Source: Azorhizobium caulinodans ORS 571 (GTDB taxonomy: Bacteria; Pseudomonadota; Alphaproteobacteria; Rhizobiales; Xanthobacteraceae). From it: a stretch of DNA of 64,000 nucleotides. Numbering within the stretch: position 1 is the first letter of the stretch; every line of letters starts with the position of its first letter. The position numbers and the translations under genes were made by a program. The notes below the pieces were generated by a model. It did not search any database, was not told the DNA's origin, and saw nothing but the letters and a program-made list of their open reading frames with translations. Positions 34,275 through 43,895 of the stretch are shown one piece after another. The stretch spans positions 1,865,501 through 1,929,500 of the forward strand of contig NC_009937.1 of assembly GCF_000010525.1 (NCBI RefSeq). Direction: 5' to 3'.

Positions 34275-34796
34275 TCAGTCTTCCACTGCGAGGCCGCGCG
34301 GGGTGATGAAGCGGTCGAGCCGGCCGGTTTCCGGCGCGATGCCGGCCCAGTTGTCGATGGGCAGGTCGATGACCGCCAGTGCGCCGGTGGGGAATTTCTC
34401 CTGCATCCGCGCGCGGGCCGGCCGGGCGCCGCCGCCGGTCAGGGTCTCTGCGAGATCCTCAAGGCCCGGATTGTGCCCCACCAGCATCAGCACATGGGCC
34501 TCCGCCGGCTGCTCGCGGATCACCGCGAAGAGGCGGGCGGCGGTGGATTCGTAGATGCGCGGCTCGCTCACCACTTCGGGAAGGCCGAGCAGGTGGGGGG
34601 CCACCAGATCCCAGGTTTCGCGGGTGCGGCGGGCGGGCGAGACGAGGACGCGGTCCGGGGTGAGCGCCTCCTGCGCCAGATAGGCGCCGATGCGGGGGGC
34701 CGCCTCGCGGCCGCGCGGCGCCAGCGGGCGCTCAGGATCGGCAATGCCGTCCGGCCAGTCGGATTTGGCGTGGCGGAGCAGGATCAGACGGCGCAT
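34275..34796 (-). CDS. histidine phosphatase family protein (SixA-like)
   Basis: A 173-residue branch-2 style small phosphatase. The RHG-type start is LILLRHAKSDW, followed by SPARRTRETWD and the second catalytic His in LMLVGHNPGLEDLAE. SixA removes phosphate from phospho-His on proteins; others act on small phosphates. The ATG at 34796 is preferred to a GTG at 34802. It leads the ycjX-ycjF operon, a common link in alphaproteobacteria. Confidence 0.88.
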   Translation of the reverse strand: MRRLILLRHAKSDWPDGIADPERPLAPRGREAAPRIGAYLAQEALTPDRVLVSPARRTRETWDLVAPHLLGLPEVVSEPRIYESTAARLFAVIREQPAEAHVLMLVGHNPGLEDLAETLTGGGARPARARMQEKFPTGALAVIDLPIDNWAGIAPETGRLDRFITPRGLAVED

Positions 34797-35011
34797 GGGC
34801 ACGGGAGCGACTCTGTGGCGGTTGAGGGCATCCTAGCACGGCCGAGATGGCGGTCCCGTGGCGTCACCTTGGGCAGACTGGCGCAGGTGCCGCGAATTTG
34901 CGACAGTTACTGCCGTAGGGAAACCGCCTTCCGCCGCGCCGTGCGGCAGGGCTGGGCATTGCGCCGGGACCGGCAGCGCGCCGGCTTGATCAGGCTCTGG
35001 GGGCAGATGGG

Positions 35012-36448
35012 ATGACGGCCATCGCGCCGGCGGATCTCGATACCGATGTGTGCGTCGTGGGCGGCACCCTTGCCGGCCTCATGACAGCGCTCACGCTGGC
35101 GCGGCAGGGGCTCGACGTCATCCTTCTGGAGCGCAGCCTCATTGCCCCGGCGCCGCAGATCGGCCTTCTCACCGGCGGCCTGTCGCTGTGGCTGAGCGAG
35201 GGCACGCAGCCTCTCTCGCGGGAGAGTGCGCGCTCCGCCTTCGATCTATCGCTGGAAGCCATGGCGGGGGCTCTCTCTTTGTTCGACGAACTGGGGCTCG
35301 ATCGTCTGGGCCGCGGACTGCTCCGGGTGGGCGCTGCCCATGAGACGGCCCGGCTCGATGCCGAGGCCGAGGCGCGGGACATGCTCGGCCTGCTGGAGCT
35401 GCGCCGCTGGCCGCGATCTGAAATCGCCGCCATCACCGGCACCGAACGTTATGTGGGCGCCACCTACGAGCCGCACGCCATCTTCTATGACGCACGGGAC
35501 ATCAACGGCGCACTGCTGCGGGCGGTGATGGAAGCCGGTGTGCGGGTGTATCAGATGACGCCGGTGCTGGCCGCTGATCTTGATGGTGTGCGCAAATATC
35601 TCCAGACGCCGGCGGGACGGGTGCGGGCGGACCATGTGGTGCTGTGCGCCGGACGCCGGGCGGCGCGGATCGCGCCATGGCTCGCGGGTGCGCTCGGTGT
35701 CGCGCCTTATGTGCGCGGCGGTTTTGCGGTGCGGGCGGTGCGACCCGATTTTTCCGGGCTCGTTGCCGAACCCGGGCCGCTGGGTGCCCGCTTCGCGCCC
35801 GGCATCGGCGAACTGGATTTTGAAGCGCCCGTGGCCCTGATGCCCGGCGGCGAGGTCGGGGCAGCGGTGGCCCTGCGGCGGCGCGCACGGCAGGTCTATC
35901 CGGAACTGCGGCGTCGCATCGCCGAGCATGCCCATGCCTTCAGCCTCGACCGTGCGCCCCACGGACTGCCGCTGATCGGGCTCAGGCGGCAGGGCCTCTG
36001 GTATGCGGCAGGGCTCGGGGGAAATGCGCTCGCCAATGCGGCGCTCGCCGCCCATGTGATCTGTGACGGCATCGTCGCGCGGGGCGGAAAGATCGAGGAA
36101 CTGGCGCCGCTCCAGCCCCGCTACGCCTATGGCCTCGCGGGCCGGGCGGCGGCAGCGGTGCGGTTCGGCTGGCGTCGTCTCTCCGATTCCATCGCCCTTG
36201 CCCGCGCGGAGAGGGATCCCGCCCGTGCGGCCAATCACACGCACGCGCGGTTTGAGCCGGGAATCAGCACCGCCCCCGCCCATCCAAGGCGCGTCGATGC
36301 CCGCCAGGCCCATGCGGAGCAGGGGGCAGCCGTCCATACCGGTCATGGACCGGCCGGCACAGCCCCCGCAGGGGAGCACCACGCGGGCGAGGTCCCGTCT
36401 GCGCCGGAGGGGGCGGACGGTAAAGGAACGCCCTTACGGCAGGCGTGA
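35012..36448 (+). CDS. FAD-dependent oxidoreductase (DAO fold) with His/Pro-rich tail
   Basis: A 478-residue flavoprotein. The FAD-binding start is TDVCVVGGTLAGLMTALTLA, with LLERS at the second strand end. An FAD-facing segment near residues 310-340 reads APHGLPLIGLRRQGLWYAAG, as in D-amino-acid oxidase and glycine-oxidase relatives. Residues about 395-478 are a low-complexity tail with scattered His (HTHARF, HAEQ, HTGHGPAG, EHHAGE), Pro and Ala, not part of the fold. No partner gene indicates the substrate. The 209 bases upstream hold no gene. Confidence 0.8.
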   Translation: MTAIAPADLDTDVCVVGGTLAGLMTALTLARQGLDVILLERSLIAPAPQIGLLTGGLSLWLSEGTQPLSRESARSAFDLSLEAMAGALSLFDELGLDRLGRGLLRVGAAHETARLDAEAEARDMLGLLELRRWPRSEIAAITGTERYVGATYEPHAIFYDARDINGALLRAVMEAGVRVYQMTPVLAADLDGVRKYLQTPAGRVRADHVVLCAGRRAARIAPWLAGALGVAPYVRGGFAVRAVRPDFSGLVAEPGPLGARFAPGIGELDFEAPVALMPGGEVGAAVALRRRARQVYPELRRRIAEHAHAFSLDRAPHGLPLIGLRRQGLWYAAGLGGNALANAALAAHVICDGIVARGGKIEELAPLQPRYAYGLAGRAAAAVRFGWRRLSDSIALARAERDPARAANHTHARFEPGISTAPAHPRRVDARQAHAEQGAAVHTGHGPAGTAPAGEHHAGEVPSAPEGADGKGTPLRQA

Positions 36449-36569
36449 GGGCGCACGCGCCGGCAGGCGCCGTCACAAAGCGCCGCAAATCCTTGCGACA
36501 CCGTTGCATTTCTACCACCACGGTCGCCGGGCGAACGGCTAGTGTGCGACGTCCGCCAAGGTGAGGTGC

Positions 36570-37418
36570 ATGGTGTCCCGTTCCGTCCTTTCGTCCGCCG
36601 CGCTCGCCGCGCTTCTGTCTTTCGGCGCGCTTGAAGCTCATGCGACGGACTATCCCACGGCGCCGCCCATGCCGGCTCCTCCCGGCACGCAGGAAGACTG
36701 GTACCTCACCATCGGCGGCTCCATCCGGGCCGTGCCGGAATATCCGGGCAGCGACGACTACACCGCCAGCCCGAAGCTGATCTTCAACATCTCCAAGGCC
36801 TCGAGCCTCAACGCCTTCCGCAGCGTGGATGACAACCCGTCCATCGCCTTCTTCGATACCGGCCGCTTCCGCATCGGTGCGGTGGGCAAGCTGGACCTCG
36901 GCCGCGACCAGGATGACAACGCCAAGCTGAGGGGCCTCGGCGACGTCGGCACGTCGGTGGAACTGGGCGGCTTTGCCGAATGGTACGCCTTCGACTGGCT
37001 GCGCCTGCGCGGCGAGCTGCGCTACGGCTTCGGCGGCTATGAGGGCCTGATGGGCGACCTCGCCGCCGATTTCATCATTCCCTATCAGTCCTGGCGGTTT
37101 GCGGTCGGCCCGCGCCTGTCCTTCGCCAGCTCCGGCTACATGCAGGCCTATTACGGCGTGACGCCCCTGCAGGCGGTGTCGGCCAGATTCGTGGGCAATC
37201 CTCTGCCGGTCTATTCGGCAGGGGGCGGCGTCGATGCCTGGGGCGCCACCGCGCAGCTGACGAAGAACTTCGGCAACGGCTTCGAGGCCGGCGTCTACGG
37301 CTCCTATTATCGCCTGGTGGGTGACGCGTCGGATTCGCCCCTCACCCAGTCGTCCAACCAGTTCATCGCCGGCGTGTCGCTCAGCTACACCTTCAACATG
37401 GGCAAGTCCTGGTGGTGA
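36570..37418 (+). CDS. MipA/OmpV family outer-membrane protein, copy 2
   Basis: A 282-residue exported barrel protein. The signal peptide ends near AHA/TDY and leads into DYPTAPPMPAPPG, a short Pro-rich spacer common in this order of bacteria. MipA features follow: WYLTIGGSIRAVPEYPGSDD, LRLRGELRYGFGGYEG, FAVGPRLSFASSGYMQAYYG and a closing FIAGVSLSYTFNMG. The ATG at 36570 is chosen; GTG at 36561 is possible. A hairpin terminator follows 40 bases after the stop, so it stands alone. Confidence 0.88.
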   Translation: MVSRSVLSSAALAALLSFGALEAHATDYPTAPPMPAPPGTQEDWYLTIGGSIRAVPEYPGSDDYTASPKLIFNISKASSLNAFRSVDDNPSIAFFDTGRFRIGAVGKLDLGRDQDDNAKLRGLGDVGTSVELGGFAEWYAFDWLRLRGELRYGFGGYEGLMGDLAADFIIPYQSWRFAVGPRLSFASSGYMQAYYGVTPLQAVSARFVGNPLPVYSAGGGVDAWGATAQLTKNFGNGFEAGVYGSYYRLVGDASDSPLTQSSNQFIAGVSLSYTFNMGKSWW

Positions 37419-37457
37419 GCAGCCGGCACGGCTGATCTACAGGGCGGACGAAGATCG

Positions 37458-37489
37458 ACCGGCGGCTCCCCAGCGACCGCCGGTTTTTT
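37458..37489 (+). terminator. Rho-independent terminator after mipA copy 2
   Basis: ACCGGCGG at 37458-37465 pairs with CCGCCGGT at 37477-37484 across an 11-base loop, followed directly by a run of six T. Confidence 0.85.
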
Positions 37490-37694
37490 CATGCGCGCCA
37501 TCCGGCATGTCCCTTGCAGGTTCTTTCTCATCCTTTGGTCTGACGGCGCCGTCCGTCGGAGCTGAGACGTGGCGCTGCACCTTTGCCGGTAATGCTGCGC
37601 TGCGGAAATCATGGCGGTTGTCGGGAGGCAAGGCGCTGGATATAAGCGCCCCGACCCGACGGGGATCGGCGTAGCGGTATCGAGGACTTTGCGG

Positions 37695-38111
37695 ATGTCG
37701 ATCAGCATCGACGAGGACTATCGCCCCCGCGAGGACGAACCTTTCATGAACGATCGGCAGCGGGAGTATTTCCGGCTCAAGCTGCTGAATTGGAAGGAAG
37801 AAATCCTTCGTGAAGCGCGCGAGACGCTGCAGCACCTTCAGGACGAGAATCAGAACCATCCGGATCTGGCGGATCGGGCCTCCTCGGAGACCGACCGCTC
37901 GATCGAATTGAGGGCCCGCGATCGTCAGCGCAAGCTGATCGCCAAGATCGACGCGGCCTTGCAGCGCATCGAGGATGGTTCCTACGGCTATTGCGAGGAC
38001 ACGGGAGAGCCCATCTCCCTCAAGCGGCTGGAAGCCCGCCCCATCGCCACCTTGTCGGTGGAAGCGCAGGAGCGGCACGAGCGCCGCGAGCGCGTGTATC
38101 GGGACGACTGA
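37695..38111 (+). CDS. dksA: RNA polymerase-binding factor DksA
   Basis: A 138-residue DksA. It enters the RNA polymerase secondary channel with ppGpp to retune ribosomal and amino-acid promoters. A coiled coil (about residues 20-100: FRLKLLNWKEEILREARET, then SIELRARDRQRKLIAKI) carries the tip, followed by the globular part YGYCEDTGEPISLKRLEARP. Three of four zinc Cys are absent (TLSVEAQERH where the second pair is expected), as in many Rhizobiales DksA. The ATG at 37695 follows GCGG; a longer frame upstream lacks likeness. Confidence 0.92.
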   Translation: MSISIDEDYRPREDEPFMNDRQREYFRLKLLNWKEEILREARETLQHLQDENQNHPDLADRASSETDRSIELRARDRQRKLIAKIDAALQRIEDGSYGYCEDTGEPISLKRLEARPIATLSVEAQERHERRERVYRDD

Positions 38112-38157
38112 GTTTCTGCCTGTCCGGTCGTGCGGAGGCCGGGCGCTCCACAAACAC

Positions 38158-38189
38158 AAAGGCCGGACCTGCATGCAGGTCCGGCCTTT
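38158..38189. terminator. perfect 32-bp palindromic, bidirectional terminator
   Basis: A 16-base arm starting AAAGGCCGGACCTGCA is mirrored exactly. With A-run and T-run ends it can act on both strands, stopping dksA from the left and the FliO-like gene from the right. It lies 46 bases after dksA and 36 before the end of the converging gene. Confidence 0.9.
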
Positions 38190-38225
38190 TCTGTATCGGG
38201 ATGGGAGGCGCCCCGCGGGCGCGCC

Positions 38226-40202
38226 TCAGGCCTTGTCGGTGGGGCGGCCGAGCAGGCTCGCCATTTCCGCTTCCAGCGCGTCGAACGGATCGGCCGGCGG
38301 CTTCTCCGCAGCCGGCGGTTCCGGCGCGGCGGCGGGAGCCTCGGGCTCCTGCACGGGGGGCGCCGTCTCCGCGCTCTCGGCCTTGGCGGCTTCCTCGGCG
38401 GCGATCTCGGTCATGCGCAGTTCGAGATCTTCGATGGTGATGCCGGCGGTTTCGGCCGGTGTCTCGGGCTCCGACAGGTCGAGCGCCGCAGCGACCGCAT
38501 CGATGGCGGCCGGGGACGGCTCGTGAGCGGGTGCCGCCTCAGCCGCCGGGGCCTCCACCACCGCCGGTTCTGCCGTCACGACGGCAACGATCGGCGGTTC
38601 GGCGGCGATCACCTCCGGCACCGGATGCGGCTCGGCGTGGGCCTCGACCGGCGGGGCCACCTCGGGCACGACCGTTTCCACGGCAACCACCTCGGGCGCC
38701 GCGGCGGCCACCGGCTCTTCGACCGGGACATGGATGGCGGGGGCTTCCGCCATCGGCTCATGCACGGCGGGCACATCGACCTGCGGCACCTCGGCGGCAG
38801 CCGGGGCGGGCTCCGGATCGGGAAGCTTCACTTCCGGGGCCTTGACCGCCGAAGCGATCGGCTCGCCGAGCAGTTCCTCCACCGTAAGCATCGGAATGAT
38901 CGCCGCGGCGGCGGCAGCCGGGGCGGCGGCTGCGGGAATGGACGCGGCGGGCTTGGCACGGGGGAAGGCGGTGTCGGTCCGCTCCGCCGCCTCGCCGATC
39001 TTCGGCTCGGTGCGGCGGAAGCCGCTGAACTTGGGTTCGCCGCCCGCGGCGTCATCGCGGCGGGTCAAGCGGCTGGCAAAGAGCGATTCCCGGCGGGGCG
39101 GCAGCGAGGGGCGCTCGAAACGCGGGCGCTCGCCGACGTTCGGCGTCGGCGCGGCAGGCACGTCCACAGGTGCAGGCTCGACGGCCGGCGGTTCCGGCGT
39201 CACCAGCGGTGCGGGAGCAGCTTCCACCGGAACAATGGCGACTTCCGGGGCTGGTGCCGGCTCGACGAGCGGGGGCTCGGACGCCGGCGGGGTGGCCCCG
39301 AGCTTGCGATCCCGCAGCGCGCGGATGCCGAAAGCGGGCGCATCCGGCCCGCTGAGAGGACGGCGCGACAGGAACGAGCGGCGCGGCACCTCCACCGGCG
39401 CCTCGACCGCCGCCGGTTCGGGCGCGGTTACCGGAGCCGCGTCGGGCGCTGGCGGAACGGGCTCGGCCGTCTCCAGCTTCGGCGCCGCTTCGGCCGGCAC
39501 GACGTCCGGCGTCACGGGTGCATGGGTGGCTTCCGGAGTCGGGGCCTCCAGATGCGGTTCCAAGGGGGCGGGGGGCTCGGCAGGGGCGGCCTCGGGCGCC
39601 TGCACCGGCGTATCCGCCGGCCGGGGCTCGATGAGGCGGGCGCGGGCGGCGCGCAAATCCTGATAGCGGGCATCGGCGCCCTTGGTGCGGTCGCCGGCAC
39701 GCAGATCGACGCCGGTCAGATCGGCCTCGGCCTCGCCGGCCATGCGTCGGCCGGGCAGGGGACGCGCGGCGGGGCGCGCGGCAAGAGCGTCGGGGGCTTC
39801 GCGGGGCGGCAGGGTCTCGCGCGGGTCACGGCCGGGAAGCGCTTCGCGGGGATCGCGGGGCGGCAGGGGCGCGCGGGCCTGGGCGGCATCGCGGGGCGGC
39901 AGGGCCTCGCGGCCGGGGCGGCCGATGCCGGACTCGACGATCACGTCGGCGGTGCCACCCACCAGAAGGAGATGTTCGACCTCGTCGCGGCGCACCAGCA
40001 CCAGACGCCGCCGCTGGTCCACCGGAACACTGTCGAGAACAGCCAGACGATGGCGCGACCGGGCGATGCCGCCCCGTCCCCCACCGCCGCCGATCCGCCG
40101 CACCAGGAACATGGTGAGGGCGAGCAGCGCTGCGATAACCACCAGGGCGATCGCCACTCGAGCCGGAAGCTCAAGCTGCGCGCCGAACAGATCCTGCAAC
40201 AT
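38226..40202 (-). CDS. FliO-like membrane protein with a very long Pro/Ala-rich tail
   Basis: A 658-residue protein. The first 95 residues have one helix (RVAIALVVIAALLALTMFLV) and a FliO-type domain: RLAVLDSVPVDQRRRLVLV, then RRDEVEHLLLVGGTADVIVE. The remaining 560 residues are low in complexity, rich in Pro, Ala and Glu, with a repeat block after the FliO part, a possible short motif near MLTVEELLGEP, and an acidic-amphipathic end (FDALEAEMASLLGRP). FliO helps assemble the flagellar export gate, but no other flagellar gene is here, so the role is open. ATG at 40202 follows AGGAGG. It diverges from cckA. Confidence 0.7.
   Translation of the reverse strand: MLQDLFGAQLELPARVAIALVVIAALLALTMFLVRRIGGGGGRGGIARSRHRLAVLDSVPVDQRRRLVLVRRDEVEHLLLVGGTADVIVESGIGRPGREALPPRDAAQARAPLPPRDPREALPGRDPRETLPPREAPDALAARPAARPLPGRRMAGEAEADLTGVDLRAGDRTKGADARYQDLRAARARLIEPRPADTPVQAPEAAPAEPPAPLEPHLEAPTPEATHAPVTPDVVPAEAAPKLETAEPVPPAPDAAPVTAPEPAAVEAPVEVPRRSFLSRRPLSGPDAPAFGIRALRDRKLGATPPASEPPLVEPAPAPEVAIVPVEAAPAPLVTPEPPAVEPAPVDVPAAPTPNVGERPRFERPSLPPRRESLFASRLTRRDDAAGGEPKFSGFRRTEPKIGEAAERTDTAFPRAKPAASIPAAAAPAAAAAAIIPMLTVEELLGEPIASAVKAPEVKLPDPEPAPAAAEVPQVDVPAVHEPMAEAPAIHVPVEEPVAAAAPEVVAVETVVPEVAPPVEAHAEPHPVPEVIAAEPPIVAVVTAEPAVVEAPAAEAAPAHEPSPAAIDAVAAALDLSEPETPAETAGITIEDLELRMTEIAAEEAAKAESAETAPPVQEPEAPAAAPEPPAAEKPPADPFDALEAEMASLLGRPTDKA
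39783..39908 (-). repeat. degenerate LPPRD/PREAL repeat inside the FliO-like gene
   Basis: Residues 100-141 (numbered from the TTG at 40205) carry four diverged copies of an LPPRD-type unit: EALPPRDA, APLPPRDP, EALPGRDP and ETLPPREA. At DNA level the block is made of near-identical GC-rich stretches, which makes slippage and assembly error likely. Confidence 0.6.
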
Positions 40203-40425
40203 CAACCCTCCTCATCGCTGGACGAGCGGTGCAATAGCATGAAGCCGCACAGAACGCGCCAGCGGGACGCGTAAACCAGACCCTCGGCAATCGCCTAAGA
40301 AATTGTTGACGATCGCGCGCGGATTTCAACCAATGCCGCTACTTTGCGTTAATTTCCGGGAATCATAACCTTCGCCTTGGCCCGCTGGCGGCAAAATGGT
40401 AGGGTTTTCCAACAAGGATGACTGG

Positions 40426-42954
40426 ATGACGGGCGGAGCGGGTACCCCGGATCACGGTCCGGCGGAACGGGCAACCGCAGGCCAGACGCAGCAATTCACC
40501 AGACTGATCCTCGCTGGAGCAGCCTTTGCGGGCGCTTTCGCGGCGGTGCTGGTGCAAGGGTCCGGTTCGAGCTTCATCCTTCCCGTCCTGGCTGCGCTCG
40601 CCTGCGTCGGGCTCGTCTCCATCGCCAATGCCATCATCCGCTTCGGGCTCGCGCGGCCGCAGACGGGCGATGAAATGTCGCGTCTTCTCGTTGCGGCGAC
40701 CAGCGACGGCGTCGCCGTCGTGGAAGACGGCGAGCAGATTTCGAGCGCCAATACGCCCTATCTGCGCCTGACCCGCAGCCGCGAAGGCCAGGCGCCCCTT
40801 CCGGAGCGCTTCCTCCAGCGTATTCCCGGCGGGCAGGCGATGCTCGCGGAAATTCTGCACGCGGTCGCCGAAGGCACCTCCTGCACGCGAATGTTCCCCT
40901 TCGATGCCGACCCCGACGGCCGCAAGCTGCGGGTGTCGGTGCATCCGCTCGGCGGTCGCCGCCGCGCCATGTGGGTGCTGTCGGTCACCGGTGCGGAGCG
41001 CAGCGACGCGACCGCCGTGGTTCAAGCAGCCACCGTGCCTGCTGGTCCTGCCGATGCTGCGGTGACGGAACATTCCGCCGCCGCCGGCCTGCTGGCGCTG
41101 TGGGAGCGGGCCCCGCTCGGCATGTTCGTGCTGACGAGCGAGGAAGCCTGGCTGGCGAACGGCGCTCTGGCGCGGCTGCTGGGCTACGACCTCGCCGAAG
41201 TCGGCGCCGGGCGTATGTCCTTCCGCGAGATCATCCCTCCGTCCTCCGCCGGTGCCATGCTGGCTGCCCTGACCAAGGGGCGCAGCGACCCGGACGGGCT
41301 CGACATCGACGTCCTGCGCCGCGATGGCTCCACCCTGCCGGTCCGCGCTTTCGTCGGTGGCCTGCCCATGGGTGAATGCGTGGTGGTTCTGGCGCCGCGC
41401 GCCCGTGCGGCCGCCGCAGCGCCGAGCCTTGCCGCACCGGTGGCGCGAGGATCTGACGACGCCGCCTTCTTCTCCCGATCGCCGCTGGCCATGGCCACCA
41501 TCGATGCCAGGGGGCGCCTCACCGAAGCCAACGGCAGCTTTGCCCGCCTGTTCTCCGACGGCCGCACGCTGACCGGTCTCAAGCTCGAACGGCTTGTGGT
41601 GGAGCGGGACCAGATGGCGGTCGAGCAACTGGTGCAGGACGCCCTGCGCGACGGCGCCTCGGGCGCGGCGCAGGCGGTGGACATCGCCATCGCCGCCGAG
41701 GGTGGCCGGTCCGCGCGGCTCTATGCGGCGGCGCTGGGCGGACCCGGCGGGGGGGCGGCCATCTATGCGGTGGACACCACGGCCCAGCGGGCGCTGGAGG
41801 TGCAGTTCGCCCAGTCGCAGAAGATGCAGGCCATCGGTCAGCTCGCCGGCGGGGTGGCGCACGACTTCAACAACGTTCTGACCGCCATCATCGGCTATTG
41901 CGACCTGCTGCTGGCGAGCCACCGGCCCAGCGATCCGTCCTTCCCGGACATCATGCAGATCAAGCAGAATGCCAACCGCGCCGCCGGTCTCGTGCGGCAG
42001 CTTCTGGCCTTCTCGCGCCGCCAGACCCTGCGACCGCAGGTGATCCAGCTCACCGACGTGATCTCGGACCTCTCCATGCTGCTGCGCCGCCTCATCGGCG
42101 AGACCATCACGCTGGAGGTGGAGCACGGCCGCGACCTGTGGCCGGTGAAGGTGGACGTGAACCAGTTCGAACAGGTGATCGTCAATCTGGCGGTCAATGC
42201 CCGCGATGCCATGCCCGGCGGCGGGGCGCTGACGCTGCGCACCCGCAATGTCACGGCGGCCGAGACGGCGGCGCTCGGCGACGGCACCGTGGCACCGGGC
42301 GACTATGTGCTGGTGGAGGTGGTGGACACCGGCACCGGCATTCCGCCGGAGATCATGGACAAGATCTTCGAGCCCTTCTTCTCCACCAAGGAGGTGGGCA
42401 AGGGCACGGGGCTCGGCCTCTCCACCGTCTATGGCATCGTCCAGCAGACGGGGGGCACGATTCTCGCCACCAGTACGCCGGGCGCGGGGACGACCTTCCG
42501 GGTCTTCCTGCCACGCCACGCCGAAGAGGCGGCAGAGGTGGAAGCCCGTCCCGCCGAGCCTGACACGCGCACGGCGGATCTCACGGGGCAGGGGAGCGTG
42601 CTGCTCGTGGAGGACGAGGATGCGGTGCGGGCCTTCGCCAGCCGCGCCCTCTCGGCCCGCGGCTACAATGTGGTGGCGGCCTCAGGCGGCGCCGAGGCCC
42701 TGGCCGTGGTGGATGCCGCCGAGCATCGCTTCGATCTTGTCATCTCGGACGTGGTGATGCCGGAGATGGACGGGCCGACCCTGCTGCGGGAACTGCGTGC
42801 CCGCCATCCGGAGCTGAAGGTCATCTTCATCTCCGGCTATGCGGAGGAGGCCTTTGCCAAGAATCTCCCTGCCAGCGAGAAATTCGCTTTCCTGCCCAAG
42901 CCCTTCACTCTGAAGCAGCTGGTGGCGGCGGTGAAAGAGACCATCGCCTCCTGA
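40426..42954 (+). CDS. cckA: cell-cycle hybrid histidine kinase CckA
   Basis: An 842-residue hybrid kinase that feeds phosphate through ChpT to CtrA and CpdR, controlling the alphaproteobacterial cell cycle. Two N-terminal helices ([17 protein letters not shown] and [20 protein letters not shown]) precede PAS-type domains. His479 lies in [20 protein letters not shown], with the ATP domain [46 protein letters not shown], and a C-terminal receiver with Asp775 ([13 protein letters not shown]) and Lys in [11 protein letters not shown]. The ATG at 40426 has AAGG eight bases before it; an ATG at 40396 lacks a ribosome site. Confidence 0.92.
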   Translation: MTGGAGTPDHGPAERATAGQTQQFTRLILAGAAFAGAFAAVLVQGSGSSFILPVLAALACVGLVSIANAIIRFGLARPQTGDEMSRLLVAATSDGVAVVEDGEQISSANTPYLRLTRSREGQAPLPERFLQRIPGGQAMLAEILHAVAEGTSCTRMFPFDADPDGRKLRVSVHPLGGRRRAMWVLSVTGAERSDATAVVQAATVPAGPADAAVTEHSAAAGLLALWERAPLGMFVLTSEEAWLANGALARLLGYDLAEVGAGRMSFREIIPPSSAGAMLAALTKGRSDPDGLDIDVLRRDGSTLPVRAFVGGLPMGECVVVLAPRARAAAAAPSLAAPVARGSDDAAFFSRSPLAMATIDARGRLTEANGSFARLFSDGRTLTGLKLERLVVERDQMAVEQLVQDALRDGASGAAQAVDIAIAAEGGRSARLYAAALGGPGGGAAIYAVDTTAQRALEVQFAQSQKMQAIGQLAGGVAHDFNNVLTAIIGYCDLLLASHRPSDPSFPDIMQIKQNANRAAGLVRQLLAFSRRQTLRPQVIQLTDVISDLSMLLRRLIGETITLEVEHGRDLWPVKVDVNQFEQVIVNLAVNARDAMPGGGALTLRTRNVTAAETAALGDGTVAPGDYVLVEVVDTGTGIPPEIMDKIFEPFFSTKEVGKGTGLGLSTVYGIVQQTGGTILATSTPGAGTTFRVFLPRHAEEAAEVEARPAEPDTRTADLTGQGSVLLVEDEDAVRAFASRALSARGYNVVAASGGAEALAVVDAAEHRFDLVISDVVMPEMDGPTLLRELRARHPELKVIFISGYAEEAFAKNLPASEKFAFLPKPFTLKQLVAAVKETIAS

Positions 42955-43529
42955 ATGGCCGGCCAGGCGCGCCCCCAAGCGGCCGGTCGGACCATGCGCT
43001 GGGCTCATACGGCCATGCGACTTACCGCCGAAATGGGTATCACCAGTCGCCCGTCCGGAGCTTTGGAGCGGTCTGTGGAAACCGCCAGGTTGCGTTGCAC
43101 AATGATCTGGGCCCTACAGAGGCGCGACCGTCTCCGGCCCGGACGGCGCGAATGCGGCGCCGCGTCCGATGTGCGGCAACACCATGACCGTCTGCGCGGC
43201 CCGCAAGCACTCGCCGGGCATTCCTGCGGCAGGATCGTGGCGGGGCCGGTTGAGCCAAGCAGAAGCTGAGCGGACCTTACGGTAAGCCTGTGGCGGTGAA
43301 ACAGATCGGCGAGAGCTGGACCGGGGCTTTTGAGGCGGCGTCAAACCGCCTGCCGAGGAAAATGTTGCGTCGCACTATCTTATTGGAACATTTTGAGGTG
43401 AGGGGAAGGCCGGTCGCTCTTGCCACCCATCTGGCGCTGCGATAAGCCTCGCTCGTTTTCGAACTCCTCCAACCGAGGCCGGCGCGTGCGCTTCAGGCGC
43501 ACTGCACACAGCGCCCCAAGGTGCGGATC
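42955..43529. other. 575-bp leader before the nuo operon
   Basis: No gene is supported: open frames are short and without likeness to known proteins. It must hold the nuo promoter. AAAATGTT at 43359-43366 is mirrored by AACATTTT at 43387-43394 with a 20-base gap in a locally AT-rich patch, and a smaller stem, GGCGG/CCGCC, lies at 43334-43350. I could not place a -35/-10 pair with confidence. Confidence 0.4.
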
Positions 43530-43895
43530 ATGAACGCCTTGCTCATGGACTACCTGCCGGTGGTGATCTTCATCGGCGTTTCTCTGGTGATCGGACTGGC
43601 CCTGTTGGTCGCCCCGTTCATCGTCGCCTACCAGAATCCCGATCCGGAAAAGCTGTCGGCTTACGAATGCGGCTTCAACGCATTCGATGACGCCCGCATG
43701 ACGTTCGACGTCCGCTTCTATCTGGTGGCGATTCTCTTCATCATCTTCGACCTCGAAGTGGCGTTCCTCTTCCCCTGGGCGGTGACGTTCGGCGGCCTGG
43801 GTGACCTCGGATTCTGGTCGATGATGCTGTTCCTCGGCGTTCTGACCGTCGGGTTCGTATATGAGTGGCGCAAGGGAGCGCTCGAATGGGATTGA
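43530..43895 (+). CDS. nuoA: NADH-quinone oxidoreductase subunit A
   Basis: Membrane subunit of complex I at the quinone-site edge, 121 residues with three helices. [43 protein letters not shown] (broken here only by length rules) carries the conserved Cys loop: YECGF, then [16 protein letters not shown]. Start at ATG 43530, with AAGGTGCGG upstream; a GTG at 43521 is possible. First gene of the operon; its end overlaps nuoB by 10 bases. Confidence 0.95.
   Translation: MNALLMDYLPVVIFIGVSLVIGLALLVAPFIVAYQNPDPEKLSAYECGFNAFDDARMTFDVRFYLVAILFIIFDLEVAFLFPWAVTFGGLGDLGFWSMMLFLGVLTVGFVYEWRKGALEWD

Noticed and set aside
36508-36526. Second sigma-54-like promoter before mipA copy 2
   Set aside because: The TTGCA part is present but the -24 GG is missing, so the key contacts are lost.
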